DNA of 6,302 bases from a bacterium. GTDB lineage: Bacteria; Desulfobacterota; DSWW01. Below are positions 1 to 5,993 of this stretch, one piece after another. The DNA is taken from the NCBI GenBank assembly GCA_030609865.1, contig JAUWSZ010000163.1:1-6302 (forward strand), given 5' to 3'. Position 1 is the stretch's first letter; each line of letters begins with the position of its first letter. Below the pieces are notes generated by a model. It made no database searches. It saw nothing but the letters and a program-made list of their open reading frames with translations, and was not told where the DNA came from. Both the position numbers and the translations under genes were made by a program.

Positions 1-177
1 CCGACCGTCCCTATCGAGATCCGCAGACCTCACTTCCTTGGCCTCCCCCACCACGCGGAGACTGTGCGCCTTGAACACCTGAGCACGCCCCTCATGCGCC
101 ACGGCGAGCACTAAGACCGCGCATGCGGCCACGCGTAACCCGCGTCGCACCGAACCGTTCTGTGTACACATGGGCAT
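1..177 (-). CDS. Exported FG-GAP/VCBS-like repeat protein, N-terminal part only (runs off left edge)
   Basis: The minus strand reads open for exactly 59 codons from an ATG at 177 to the window edge. Residues 11-32 form a classic Sec signal peptide: two arginines, then a hydrophobic core rich in Ala, Val and Leu, then Gly-Arg-Ala with likely cleavage before Gln33. The mature part reaches an Ser-Ala-Asp-Leu-Asp-Arg-Asp-Gly-Arg motif (51-59), which matches the opening of FG-GAP/VCBS repeats, calcium-binding blades of extracellular beta-propellers. The family call rests on that single motif, so it is tentative; export is better supported. A second ATG two codons on (171) could also be the start: an AGGA at 185-182 sits 4 bases from the first and 10 from the second. 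The gene begins 21 bases after the stop of the flippase-like gene and is probably cotranscribed with it. Confidence 0.6.
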   Translation of the reverse strand, partial: MPMCTQNGSVRRGLRVAACAVLVLAVAHEGRAQVFKAHSLRVVGEAKEVRSADLDRDGR

Positions 178-198
178 TCCGTCCTCTTTCCGCTCGAC

Positions 199-1296
199 TC
201 AGTCGCCCTCGGGCCCGTTCCAAGCCCATCCCGCCTTGCCGATGCGGGCCAGGCCGTAGAGGCCCATGAGCGAGACATACCCGAGAACGATGATGTGAAA
301 ACTCAAGCCGCTGGCCATTCCCATCTCCTTGGAAAAACCGGCCATGACGCAGCCCACCGTCCATCCCGCCTCCAGGGTCCCAAAGCCCCCGAAGCTGTAC
401 AGGGGGAGGAGCATCCCGAGGGAAGCGAGGGTGGAGCAGAAAATCACCAGCAGCATCTGCATCGGATAGCCCATCCCCGTCATCAGGACGTAGACGCCCA
501 GGTAGACCACCCCGAGGATCGCCAGAGACAGGAGAAAGGCTCCCAGGTAGACCTTGCGCGCCCCCAGGTGCTCGAAGCTGTAGGCAGCCTCTTCGAGCCT
601 GTCCAGGATCCGATCGGCCAGGCCGGAACCAGAGACCGGGCTGCGGCCGGCGAGGCGCCGCAGGAGCCCGACCAATGCCTTTCCCCTGAGCGCCAGGACG
701 ACGAGAAGGGCCGCCAGGACGAAAAAGACGGGAACCACCGCCCAGAGCACCATCCAAACATACGAGGGGAAGGCAAATCCCTGGAAATACAGGAGGATGA
801 TGGCGATCGGATAGAAGAGGGCGAAGGCCATGAGGTCCATGATGCGGCAGATGGCAAGCGTGCCCAGCCCTTCTGCCATGGGTACCCCATGCAGGGAACG
901 GATCAGGTAGACATAGCTCAATTCGCCGGCACGAAAAGGAAGGATGTGATTCATCAGGTTGTGAACGGTGACGATCTCGAACAGAGAACCGAGCGAAGGC
1001 CTTGCCGAGTGGATGAGAAGCCGGAATCGGACGCAACGCAACAGATAGGTGCACATGTGAAGCACCAGGCCAAGGGCCAGCGCTGCAGGGGAGGCGCCAC
1101 GCAGGGTCTCCAGGATGACCGACGGGGAGACGTCCGTAAGCCTCAACAGGAGAAAGACGATCCCGGCAGCGATCAGGACGGAGACGAGCAACCCCTTGCC
1201 CGAAACCCGCCTCCGAGGCGACGGAACAGGGTCTGCCTCCTTCGCTTCTTCTGAAAGATCGTCAGGGCGGCCCTTGCTTTCCGCAGGAATCTCCAT
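199..1296 (-). CDS. Flippase-like / lysylphosphatidylglycerol synthase TM region family (UPF0104, YbhN-like) membrane protein
   Basis: This 365-residue inner-membrane protein has a charged, Glu/Asp/Arg-rich cytoplasmic N-terminus (about 1-32) followed by seven or eight hydrophobic segments. Two family hallmarks are visible: Leu-Pro-Phe-Arg-Ala-Gly-Glu at about 119-125, after an Asn-rich helix end, and Gly-Gly-Phe-Gly-Thr-Leu-Glu at about 303-309. Both are characteristic of the LPG_synthase_TM/UPF0104 family, which includes the flippase half of MprF and stand-alone proteins thought to move lipids or glycolipids across the membrane. There is no C-terminal aminoacyl-transferase domain, so it is the stand-alone form and its substrate is unknown. 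The start is placed at 1296 with an AAGGA at 1313-1309 (12-base spacing, rather long). An in-frame ATG at 1365 would add 23 residues without membrane character and would put the AT-rich promoter tract inside the gene, so I reject it. The downstream gene encodes an exported protein. Confidence 0.85.
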   Translation of the reverse strand: MEIPAESKGRPDDLSEEAKEADPVPSPRRRVSGKGLLVSVLIAAGIVFLLLRLTDVSPSVILETLRGASPAALALGLVLHMCTYLLRCVRFRLLIHSARPSLGSLFEIVTVHNLMNHILPFRAGELSYVYLIRSLHGVPMAEGLGTLAICRIMDLMAFALFYPIAIILLYFQGFAFPSYVWMVLWAVVPVFFVLAALLVVLALRGKALVGLLRRLAGRSPVSGSGLADRILDRLEEAAYSFEHLGARKVYLGAFLLSLAILGVVYLGVYVLMTGMGYPMQMLLVIFCSTLASLGMLLPLYSFGGFGTLEAGWTVGCVMAGFSKEMGMASGLSFHIIVLGYVSLMGLYGLARIGKAGWAWNGPEGD

Positions 1297-1341
1297 GTGT
1301 CTCTGCGATCCTTTCGCTGGTTGGGGAATGGAAACCGTTCG

Positions 1342-1353
1342 TATAATATAATA
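1342..1353. promoter_or_regulatory. AT-rich divergent promoter tract with overlapping -10 hexamers
   Basis: In otherwise GC-rich DNA, an unbroken A/T tract carries TATAAT twice on the plus strand (1342-1347 and 1347-1352) and TATTAT twice on the minus strand (1353-1348 and 1348-1343). It lies midway between the divergent starts at 1296 and 1427. No good -35 is seen: on plus the best are TGGTTG at 1318-1323 (18-base spacer) or TTGGGG at 1321-1326 (15-base spacer); on minus TTCCGG at 1377-1372 (18-base spacer). Transcription start points are inferred, not seen. It probably serves both the radical SAM-tyrS-yggT operon and the leftward membrane-protein operon, possibly with help from an activator. 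Confidence 0.5.
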
Positions 1354-1426
1354 TGGTCCAGACATTATCCACCGGAAGACAACATGTCACCACGAGCACA
1401 CACCCGATCCGTTTTGCCCAAAGCCT

Positions 1427-2899
1427 ATGGACGTTCTCCTCATCAATCCCAATCGAGTACAGCCTCCGGTCGCCCCCCTGGCACGGGACTCCATCGGAGA
1501 GGCCCTGCACACACGGGGAATCCGGGTAAGGGTTGCGGACCTGTGCCGTGAGGGCCCTGCCGGGTCAGAGGTGCCCGGGAGTTGGTGGCAAGATCTCGAC
1601 GTCGGTAATGTAGACGCCATCCTGCTGACCGTTCGGAACATCGACGATGCCTACTACTTCAGCCAGGCGCCCTTTCTCCCCCAGTTTCGAGCCCTGGTAC
1701 AGACCCTTCGCGAGACATTCCGGAGGCCCGTCATCCTGGGGGGGTGTGGCTTCTCGATCGCCCCGGAGGCAATCCTCGGGTTTCTGGAAGCGGATCTCGG
1801 GGTCGCCGGCGCGCAGGAAAGAGACCTGCTCCTCCTGCTGGCCTCCCTCGACGACGAGGATGCCTATCCGGAAATCCCGGGCCTGGTGTGGCGGGAAGGG
1901 GACCGCATCCGATCGAATTCCCCGAGCCCGCCGACGATGGACGAGGACTTCTTCTCCCCGCGCCGTACCGCGAACAACTTCGACTATTTCCAGGCAGGGG
2001 GCATGGTGGGCCTGGAGACCAAGAGAGGGTGTGAAGGGCTTTGCCGCTACTGCGTCGACCCCGTGGCAAAAGGCAACAGGGTCTTCATGAAGCCCCTCCC
2101 GTACCTGATCAAAGAAGTCGAGTCTCTAGTCGATCAGGGGGTGACCGTCTTTCATCTCTGCGACAGCGAGTTCAACATGCCTCGAGGACACGCACTCGAT
2201 GTCTGCGAGGCCCTCGAGCAAGATGGGCTCTCCAAGAGGGTCCGCTGGTTCACCTACGCAAGCCCGCTGGGCTTCGATGAGGCCCTTGCCTTTCGAATGG
2301 TCGAGGCGGGCTGTGCAGGGATCAATTTCGGTGTGGACCACAGCGATCCGGGTATGCTCAGAGCGCTCGGGCGGCAACACGGGTCAGAGGATCTGGCAAG
2401 GACCGTCGAGGCCACCCGCAAGGTCGGCGTGCCCGTCCTCTTCGACCTTCTTCTTGGCGGGCCGGGCGAGACACGGGAGACCCTCCGGGAGGCGATCGAC
2501 TTCTGCAGGGAGATCGAGGTTCCGAGGGTGGGTGCAAACTGCGGAATCAGAATCTACCCGGGCACCGCCCTGTCCAGGGAAATCCTGAAGCAAGGTCCCC
2601 TGCACGAGAATCCAAACCTCGAGGGACGACTGGAGGGAAACGAGGAACTGCTGTATCCTGTGTTCTTTGTGTCCCACAAGATGGGCCGGGGCTGGCAGGA
2701 CTACCTGACCGGCCTCGTCAGGGATGACGTTCGCTTTCTGCTCCCCCTCAAGGAGTCGAAGCAGGCGAACTACAACTACAACGAAAACGAAGTGCTGGTG
2801 AAGGCCCTCCGTGAAGGGCACAGGGGAGCCTTCTGGGACATCCTGCGCAGGGTACAGGAGGGCTTACCCCCTCTTGACGTACCCGGATCCCGACATTGA
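1427..2899 (+). CDS. B12-binding-domain radical SAM protein, substrate unknown
   Basis: The 490-residue protein has the two-domain build of cobalamin-dependent (class B type) radical SAM enzymes. Residues 1 to about 145 look like a Rossmann-type B12-binding domain: it opens with Met-Asp-Val-Leu-Leu-Ile-Asn-Pro-Asn, has Leu-Gly-Gly-Cys-Gly at 104-108, and then Pro-Glu-Ala with Ala-Asp-Leu-Gly-Val-Ala-Gly. The usual Gly-Glu-Gly-Glu there is replaced by Gly-Ala-Gln-Glu (128-131). The radical SAM barrel follows with the 4Fe-4S motif CxxxCxxC at Cys202, Cys206 and Cys209, a strand ending Cys-Asp-Ser-Glu-Phe-Asn (245-250), a Gly-Gly-Pro-Gly-Glu-Thr turn (344-349) and Arg-Ile-Tyr-Pro-Gly-Thr (375-380). 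Such enzymes typically methylate unactivated carbons or build rings, but some carry this fold without using B12. The C-terminus has an unusual Asn/Tyr stretch (448-454). No ribosome binding site is obvious before the ATG, and no in-frame start lies upstream; the start fits the fold. tyrS follows after 11 bases. Confidence 0.88.
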   Translation: MDVLLINPNRVQPPVAPLARDSIGEALHTRGIRVRVADLCREGPAGSEVPGSWWQDLDVGNVDAILLTVRNIDDAYYFSQAPFLPQFRALVQTLRETFRRPVILGGCGFSIAPEAILGFLEADLGVAGAQERDLLLLLASLDDEDAYPEIPGLVWREGDRIRSNSPSPPTMDEDFFSPRRTANNFDYFQAGGMVGLETKRGCEGLCRYCVDPVAKGNRVFMKPLPYLIKEVESLVDQGVTVFHLCDSEFNMPRGHALDVCEALEQDGLSKRVRWFTYASPLGFDEALAFRMVEAGCAGINFGVDHSDPGMLRALGRQHGSEDLARTVEATRKVGVPVLFDLLLGGPGETRETLREAIDFCREIEVPRVGANCGIRIYPGTALSREILKQGPLHENPNLEGRLEGNEELLYPVFFVSHKMGRGWQDYLTGLVRDDVRFLLPLKESKQANYNYNENEVLVKALREGHRGAFWDILRRVQEGLPPLDVPGSRH

Positions 2900-2903
2900 G
2901 GAG
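2898..2903 (+). promoter_or_regulatory. Ribosome binding site of tyrS (sets the GTG start)
   Basis: GAGGAG overlaps the last two bases of the radical SAM stop codon and sits 7 bases before the GTG at 2911. It supports the non-ATG start and suggests translation passes directly from one gene to the next. Confidence 0.75.
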
Positions 2904-2910
2904 TTGAACT

Positions 2911-4155
2911 GTGAGCAACGTCCTGGACATTTTCCGAGAGAGAGGCTTCATCGAGAAGACAACGGATGATGAGGGCATACACGGGCTGCTGGAAGCACCC
3001 ACTGCCTGCTACATCGGGTTCGACCCCACGGCCCCGAGCCTTCACGCCGGTTCCCTGGAACCGATCATGAGCCTCGTCCACATGCAGCGCTGCGGGCACC
3101 GTCCCATCGTGCTCGTGGGAGGCGGAACCGGGCTCGTCGGGGACCCAAGCGGGAAGACCGAGCTTCGGAGGGTGATGAGCCGGGAAGAGACGGAGGCGAA
3201 TGCGGAGGCCTTGAAGAAGCAGCTCTCCCACTACCTCGACTTCGACGAGGGCAAGGCCCTGATGGTCAACAACGTCGACTGGCTCGGAGACCTGAAGTAC
3301 ATCGATTTTCTCCGGGACATCGGTCGCCACTTCAGCGTCAACCGGATGCTCGCCGCAGAGTCCTATAAGCTCCGGCTGGAGCAGGACAGCGGCCTGAGCT
3401 TCATCGAATTCAATTACATGCTGCTGCAGGCTTACGATTTCTGGTACCTGTACAAACACCACGGATGCAAGCTGCAGATGGGCGGGGCCGACCAGTGGGG
3501 CAATATCTGCGCGGGTATCGACCTCACCCGGCGCCTGGAAAGCGCCCAGGTGTACGGCATCACCTTTCCCCTGTTGATGACCAGCTCCGGCGCCAAGATG
3601 GGCAAGACCGCTGCCGGTGCCTTGTGGCTCGACCCGGAGAAAACCGCCCCGTACGACTTCTACCAGTACTGGATCAACGTGGATGACGCGGACGTGGAGA
3701 GGTTCCTGGCCCTCTTCACCTTTCTACCCATGGAAGAGGTTCGACGGCTCGGCGGACTCGAGGGGGAGGCCATTCGTGAGGCCAAGGGGATCCTGGCCTT
3801 CGAGGCCACGCGGATCACCCACTCCGAGGAGGAAGCCTCCAAGGCCCATGACGCGTCGCAAATCCTGTTCGGCGCGTCGGGAGGCGAAGATCTCCGGTCG
3901 GTCCCGACGAGTGAGATCGAACGGGAGCGCCTCGAAGAAGGCATCCCCGCCTGGCAGCTCTTCCACGAGGTGGGTCTGTGCAAGAGCCGCGCGGACGCAA
4001 GGAGGTTGATCCAACAGGGCGGAGGCTATGTGAATGAAAGACGGCTCGATGCCTTCGACGAGCGGATCGCGATGAAAGACGTCCAGGCCAAGGGCATTCT
4101 CGTCAGGGCCGGCAAGAAACGGTTTCACCGGATCCAGCTAAGAGAGGACGAATAA
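2911..4155 (+). CDS. tyrS: Tyrosyl-tRNA synthetase (TyrS)
   Basis: TyrS charges tRNA-Tyr with tyrosine using ATP, in the cytoplasm, as a homodimer. The 414-residue length is normal for the bacterial enzyme. Class I signatures are in order: Tyr-Ile-Gly-Phe-Asp-Pro-Thr (34-40) leading into a HIGH-type His-Ala-Gly-Ser (45-48); Gly-Gly-Ala-Asp-Gln-Trp-Gly-Asn (191-198), typical of tyrosine recognition; and a KMSKS-type Lys-Met-Gly-Lys-Thr (229-233), followed by the conserved Leu-Asp-Pro-Glu-Lys-Thr block. Residues from about 345 to 412 form the S4 RNA-binding domain that grips the long variable arm of tRNA-Tyr. All expected catalytic motifs are present, so it should be active. The start is GTG, chosen from the GAGGAG 7 bases upstream. 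The stop codon overlaps the yggT start by one base. No leader element such as a T-box is seen in the 11-base gap; regulation would come from the shared upstream promoter. Confidence 0.97.
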   Translation: MSNVLDIFRERGFIEKTTDDEGIHGLLEAPTACYIGFDPTAPSLHAGSLEPIMSLVHMQRCGHRPIVLVGGGTGLVGDPSGKTELRRVMSREETEANAEALKKQLSHYLDFDEGKALMVNNVDWLGDLKYIDFLRDIGRHFSVNRMLAAESYKLRLEQDSGLSFIEFNYMLLQAYDFWYLYKHHGCKLQMGGADQWGNICAGIDLTRRLESAQVYGITFPLLMTSSGAKMGKTAAGALWLDPEKTAPYDFYQYWINVDDADVERFLALFTFLPMEEVRRLGGLEGEAIREAKGILAFEATRITHSEEEASKAHDASQILFGASGGEDLRSVPTSEIERERLEEGIPAWQLFHEVGLCKSRADARRLIQQGGGYVNERRLDAFDERIAMKDVQAKGILVRAGKKRFHRIQLREDE

Positions 4156-4454
4156 TGTTTGTCATCTCCAATTTGCTCGTCGCCGTGGCCAGGATCCTGG
4201 ACATCGGCTTGAGCCTGTACATGTGGATCATCATCGGGCGGGCGGTCGTCTCGTGGGTGAACGCCGACCCGTACAACCCGATCGTGAGGTTCCTCTATGC
4301 CGCCACGGAACCGGTGCTTTCGGCAATCAGGCGGAGAGTTCCCGCCCTCTATGGCGGGATGGATTTTTCGCCCATCCTCGTCATCCTGGCCATCGTCTTC
4401 ATCCGGGCCTTTGTGGTCCAGACACTGCTGCAATTGGCCCACCGTGTCGTCTAG
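4155..4454 (+). CDS. yggT: YggT family small membrane protein
   Basis: This 99-residue protein has two hydrophobic helices (about 5-30 and 72-95) with a polar loop between them. Family-conserved positions are visible: Arg29, Ser33-Trp34, Asn41-Pro42, Thr51-Glu52-Pro53, an Arg-Arg-Arg-Val-Pro stretch (59-63) and Asp70-Phe71-Ser72-Pro73. The length is typical of a single YggT unit. YggT/YlmG relatives have been linked to osmotic tolerance, cell-envelope and division-site functions and, in plastids, cytochrome b6 maturation; a specific role here cannot be read from sequence. The ATG shares its A with the tyrS TAA stop (TAATG), with AGGA at 4145-4148 as ribosome binding site, so translation is probably coupled to tyrS. 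It is the last gene of the operon; its TAG stop lies in a CTAG shared with the convergent gene. Confidence 0.9.
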   Translation: MFVISNLLVAVARILDIGLSLYMWIIIGRAVVSWVNADPYNPIVRFLYAATEPVLSAIRRRVPALYGGMDFSPILVILAIVFIRAFVVQTLLQLAHRVV

Positions 4455-5140
4455 AGGAAAATCTCCACGACGCTGCTCGTAGAGGAGAAATCCTCAAAAA
4501 GGTAGTCCGGATCGTACCTGCGGAGCTCCTCCATGTCGGACCCGCCCGTGGCCACGGCAACGGTCCGTGCGCCTGCCTCTTTTCCGTGCAGGATGTCGCG
4601 AGGGGTGTCCCCGATGACATAGATCGAGTCGAGGGAGACCTCGCCCCGCAGGTGGTCTTTTGCCCGGCGGATGGCGGCAAGGACCAGTTCGGTTCGGTTC
4701 TCCGAGTCGCTCCCAAAGCCGCCAAACGAGAAATACGATCCGAGGCCAGCCCTTTGCAGCTTGATGTAGGCCCCCTGCTCCAGGTTCCCGGTGGCAAGGC
4801 CGAGGACGAGGTGAGGGATGCGGGAGAGCGCCTCGAGGAGTTCCGGAACGCCCGGCATCACCTGAAAGCCGGGAGAGACCTCCACCTCTTCGGCAAGGTA
4901 TTCCACGTAGAGTTCCACCACTCTCGGGATCTCCCGATCCGGGTCCTGGTCCGGGAGGCTCCTCACGACCATCTCCCGGATGATCAGCGGGTCGGTCTTC
5001 CCTTCCGGCCGAATCCCCTTCGTGGCTTCCGGAACGGAATAGAGTCGATCGAAGGCACGGGCCAGGGCACGCAGGCCGGCCCAGCCCGTCTTCAGGAGCG
5101 TAGCATCGATGTCGAACAACAGTACCTTCTGAGATTCCAT
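4451..5140 (-). CDS. HAD-superfamily hydrolase, phosphoglycolate phosphatase-like
   Basis: This 229-residue cytoplasmic protein has the four HAD motifs in order: motif I Asp10-Ile-Asp12-Ala-Thr14 (nucleophile and acid/base Asp), a helical cap at about 18-90, motif II Thr117 in Leu-Ala-Thr-Gly-Asn, motif III Lys127, and motif IV Gly-Asp178-Thr-Pro-Arg-Asp182, which binds magnesium. This is the subfamily I layout with a C1 cap, as in phosphoglycolate phosphatases and related enzymes for small phosphorylated metabolites; the true substrate is unknown. Motif I carries Ala13 where Gly is usual. The start at 5140 is set by a strong AGGGAGGTG at 5157-5149. The frame is open back to 5269, but that extension would cover the promoter and has no HAD character. 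Its stop overlaps the yggT stop on the other strand by four bases, leaving no room for a separate terminator. Confidence 0.92.
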   Translation of the reverse strand: MESQKVLLFDIDATLLKTGWAGLRALARAFDRLYSVPEATKGIRPEGKTDPLIIREMVVRSLPDQDPDREIPRVVELYVEYLAEEVEVSPGFQVMPGVPELLEALSRIPHLVLGLATGNLEQGAYIKLQRAGLGSYFSFGGFGSDSENRTELVLAAIRRAKDHLRGEVSLDSIYVIGDTPRDILHGKEAGARTVAVATGGSDMEELRRYDPDYLFEDFSSTSSVVEIFL

Positions 5141-5148
5141 CCGAAAGA

Positions 5149-5157
5149 CACCTCCCT
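5149..5157 (-). promoter_or_regulatory. Strong ribosome binding site of the leftward HAD gene
   Basis: AGGGAGGTG lies 8 bases before the ATG at 5140 and is close to the full anti-Shine-Dalgarno complement. It decides the start over the in-frame ATG at 5269. Confidence 0.85.
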
Positions 5158-5191
5158 GCCCTTCTGTTTTCTCTTTGAGATTCTTTCTGGC

Positions 5192-5220
5192 ATTATAGGG
5201 CCCGGCTGCCCTTTTTCCAA
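5192..5220 (-). promoter_or_regulatory. Sigma-70-type promoter of the leftward HAD gene
   Basis: On the minus strand TTGGAA (5220-5215) and a perfect TATAAT (5197-5192) are separated by exactly 17 bases. Transcription would start near 5185, giving a leader of about 45 bases before the ATG at 5140. This is the best-matched promoter in the window. The spacer is GC-rich and no operator is evident in it. Confidence 0.75.
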
Positions 5221-5227
5221 CCAGTTG

Positions 5228-5256
5228 ACCACCGGCAGAGCCGGTGGTTTCGTGTT
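5228..5256 (+). terminator. Perfect 9-bp GC-rich hairpin followed by a T-rich stretch: intrinsic terminator or REP-like element
   Basis: ACCACCGGC (5228-5236), a 3-base AGA loop and GCCGGTGGT (5240-5248) form a perfect stem, followed on plus by TTCGTGTTTT. This resembles a rightward Rho-independent terminator, although the T-run is interrupted. It is oddly placed: between divergent promoters and about 30 bases before the rightward HAD start. It could block antisense transcripts running through from yggT, act as an attenuator, or be a dispersed palindromic repeat. A TTGACC (5225-5230) overlaps its left arm, so an operator in a promoter spacer is also possible. Confidence 0.5.
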
Positions 5257-5280
5257 TTCCAATCAACAAAGGCGGAGAAG

Positions 5281-5979
5281 ATGCTCAAGGCAATTCTGTT
5301 CGATTTCGACGGCGTAATCCTCGACTCCGAGGAATATCACTACGAGGCCTTTCGAAGGGTCTTCGAGGAAGCAGGCGTCTCGCTTGCCCGCGAAACATAC
5401 TATCAGAACTGCCTCGGCTTCAATGATGTGGAATGCTTCCGTTGGGGCCTGAAAGGGACCGGGAAGATCGACGAGGCAGGTGGAATCGACCGGCTGACCG
5501 AACGGAAATCCGTGTACTTCGAAGAACTCCTCAGTAATCAGATGCGCTTCTTTCCCGGTGTCTGCGAGTTCATTCGGGCTGCCGGAGAGAAATATCCGCT
5601 TGCGGTCACGTCCATGGCCCGGCGAGGGGAAATCGAAATCGCCCTGCGCGAAGGGGACCTGGCCGATCTGTTCTGCCTGATCGTGAGCGGGGAGGCTGTC
5701 GAAAAAACCAAGCCGGACCCGGAGCCATACGAGAAGACACTGCACCTGCTCAACGCCCACCTCTCCTTGACGGAAACGGAGCGAGAGATCCGGCCGGAAC
5801 AATGCCTCGTGGTCGAGGATTCTTCTGCAGGCATTCAGTCCGCCAAGGCAGCCGGCATGAACGTCCTCGGCCTCGCACAGACCGAGGAGGCGGCCCGATT
5901 GAAGGCTGCGGACAGGGTCCTTCCCTCCCTGGAAGGGGTTTCCCTCGAGGACATGGAAGCACTCTTCAATCCGCACTGA
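5281..5979 (+). CDS. HAD-superfamily hydrolase, beta-phosphoglucomutase-like subfamily
   Basis: This 232-residue cytoplasmic protein has complete HAD motifs: motif I Asp8-Phe-Asp10-Gly-Val-Ile-Leu-Asp-Ser-Glu, motif II Thr110-Ser111 after a Leu-Ala-Val strand, motif III Lys144-Pro-Asp-Pro-Glu-Pro-Tyr150, and motif IV Val-Glu179-Asp180-Ser-Ser-Ala-Gly-Ile. The Asp-Gly-Val...Asp-Ser-Glu and Glu-Asp-Ser...Gly-Ile forms are typical of the group holding beta-phosphoglucomutase, sugar phosphatases such as GPP/DOG enzymes, and phosphonatase-like proteins. A C1 cap lies at about 15-85. Sequence alone does not decide between mutase and phosphatase. The ATG is preceded by AAGGCGGAG ending 3 to 4 bases before it, a close but usable spacing. 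No clear promoter of its own is seen; the hairpin at 5228-5248 is immediately upstream. It ends 14 bases from the convergent stop of the MopE-type gene. Confidence 0.93.
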   Translation: MLKAILFDFDGVILDSEEYHYEAFRRVFEEAGVSLARETYYQNCLGFNDVECFRWGLKGTGKIDEAGGIDRLTERKSVYFEELLSNQMRFFPGVCEFIRAAGEKYPLAVTSMARRGEIEIALREGDLADLFCLIVSGEAVEKTKPDPEPYEKTLHLLNAHLSLTETEREIRPEQCLVVEDSSAGIQSAKAAGMNVLGLAQTEEAARLKAADRVLPSLEGVSLEDMEALFNPH

Positions 5980-5993
5980 AATCGAAGTGATTT

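Noticed and set aside
295..1254. Long plus-strand open frame of 319 codons opposite the flippase-like gene
   Set aside because: It is antisense to a well-supported membrane protein; its product is a Gln/Glu/Asp/His-rich composition typical of the reverse reading of hydrophobic codons, with no recognisable domain.
1297..1365. 23-residue N-terminal extension of the flippase-like protein from the ATG at 1365
   Set aside because: It would include the AT-rich promoter tract, adds no membrane or family-conserved sequence, and the ATG at 1296 has its own, if distant, AAGGA.
2900..2910. Possible regulatory leader (T-box-like) before tyrS
   Set aside because: The gap is only 11 bases and holds little more than the ribosome binding site.
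2776..3462. Minus-strand open frame of 228 codons opposite tyrS
   Set aside because: It is a shadow of tyrS and of the end of the radical SAM gene in GC-rich DNA; no motif supports it.
4482..4500. GAGGA-GAAA-TCCTC hairpin followed by AAAAA, considered as a yggT terminator
   Set aside because: The stem is only 5 bp and is followed by A rather than T on plus; on minus no T-run follows the stem. It lies inside the HAD coding region.
5141..5269. 43-residue N-terminal extension of the leftward HAD protein
   Set aside because: HAD proteins begin a few residues before motif I; the extension covers the TTGGAA-N17-TATAAT promoter and ignores the strong ribosome binding site at 5157-5149.
4223..5317. 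Plus-strand open frame of 364 codons opposite the leftward HAD gene
   Set aside because: It overlaps yggT out of frame and runs antisense through a HAD gene with all four motifs, a strong ribosome binding site and a promoter; no domain is visible in it.
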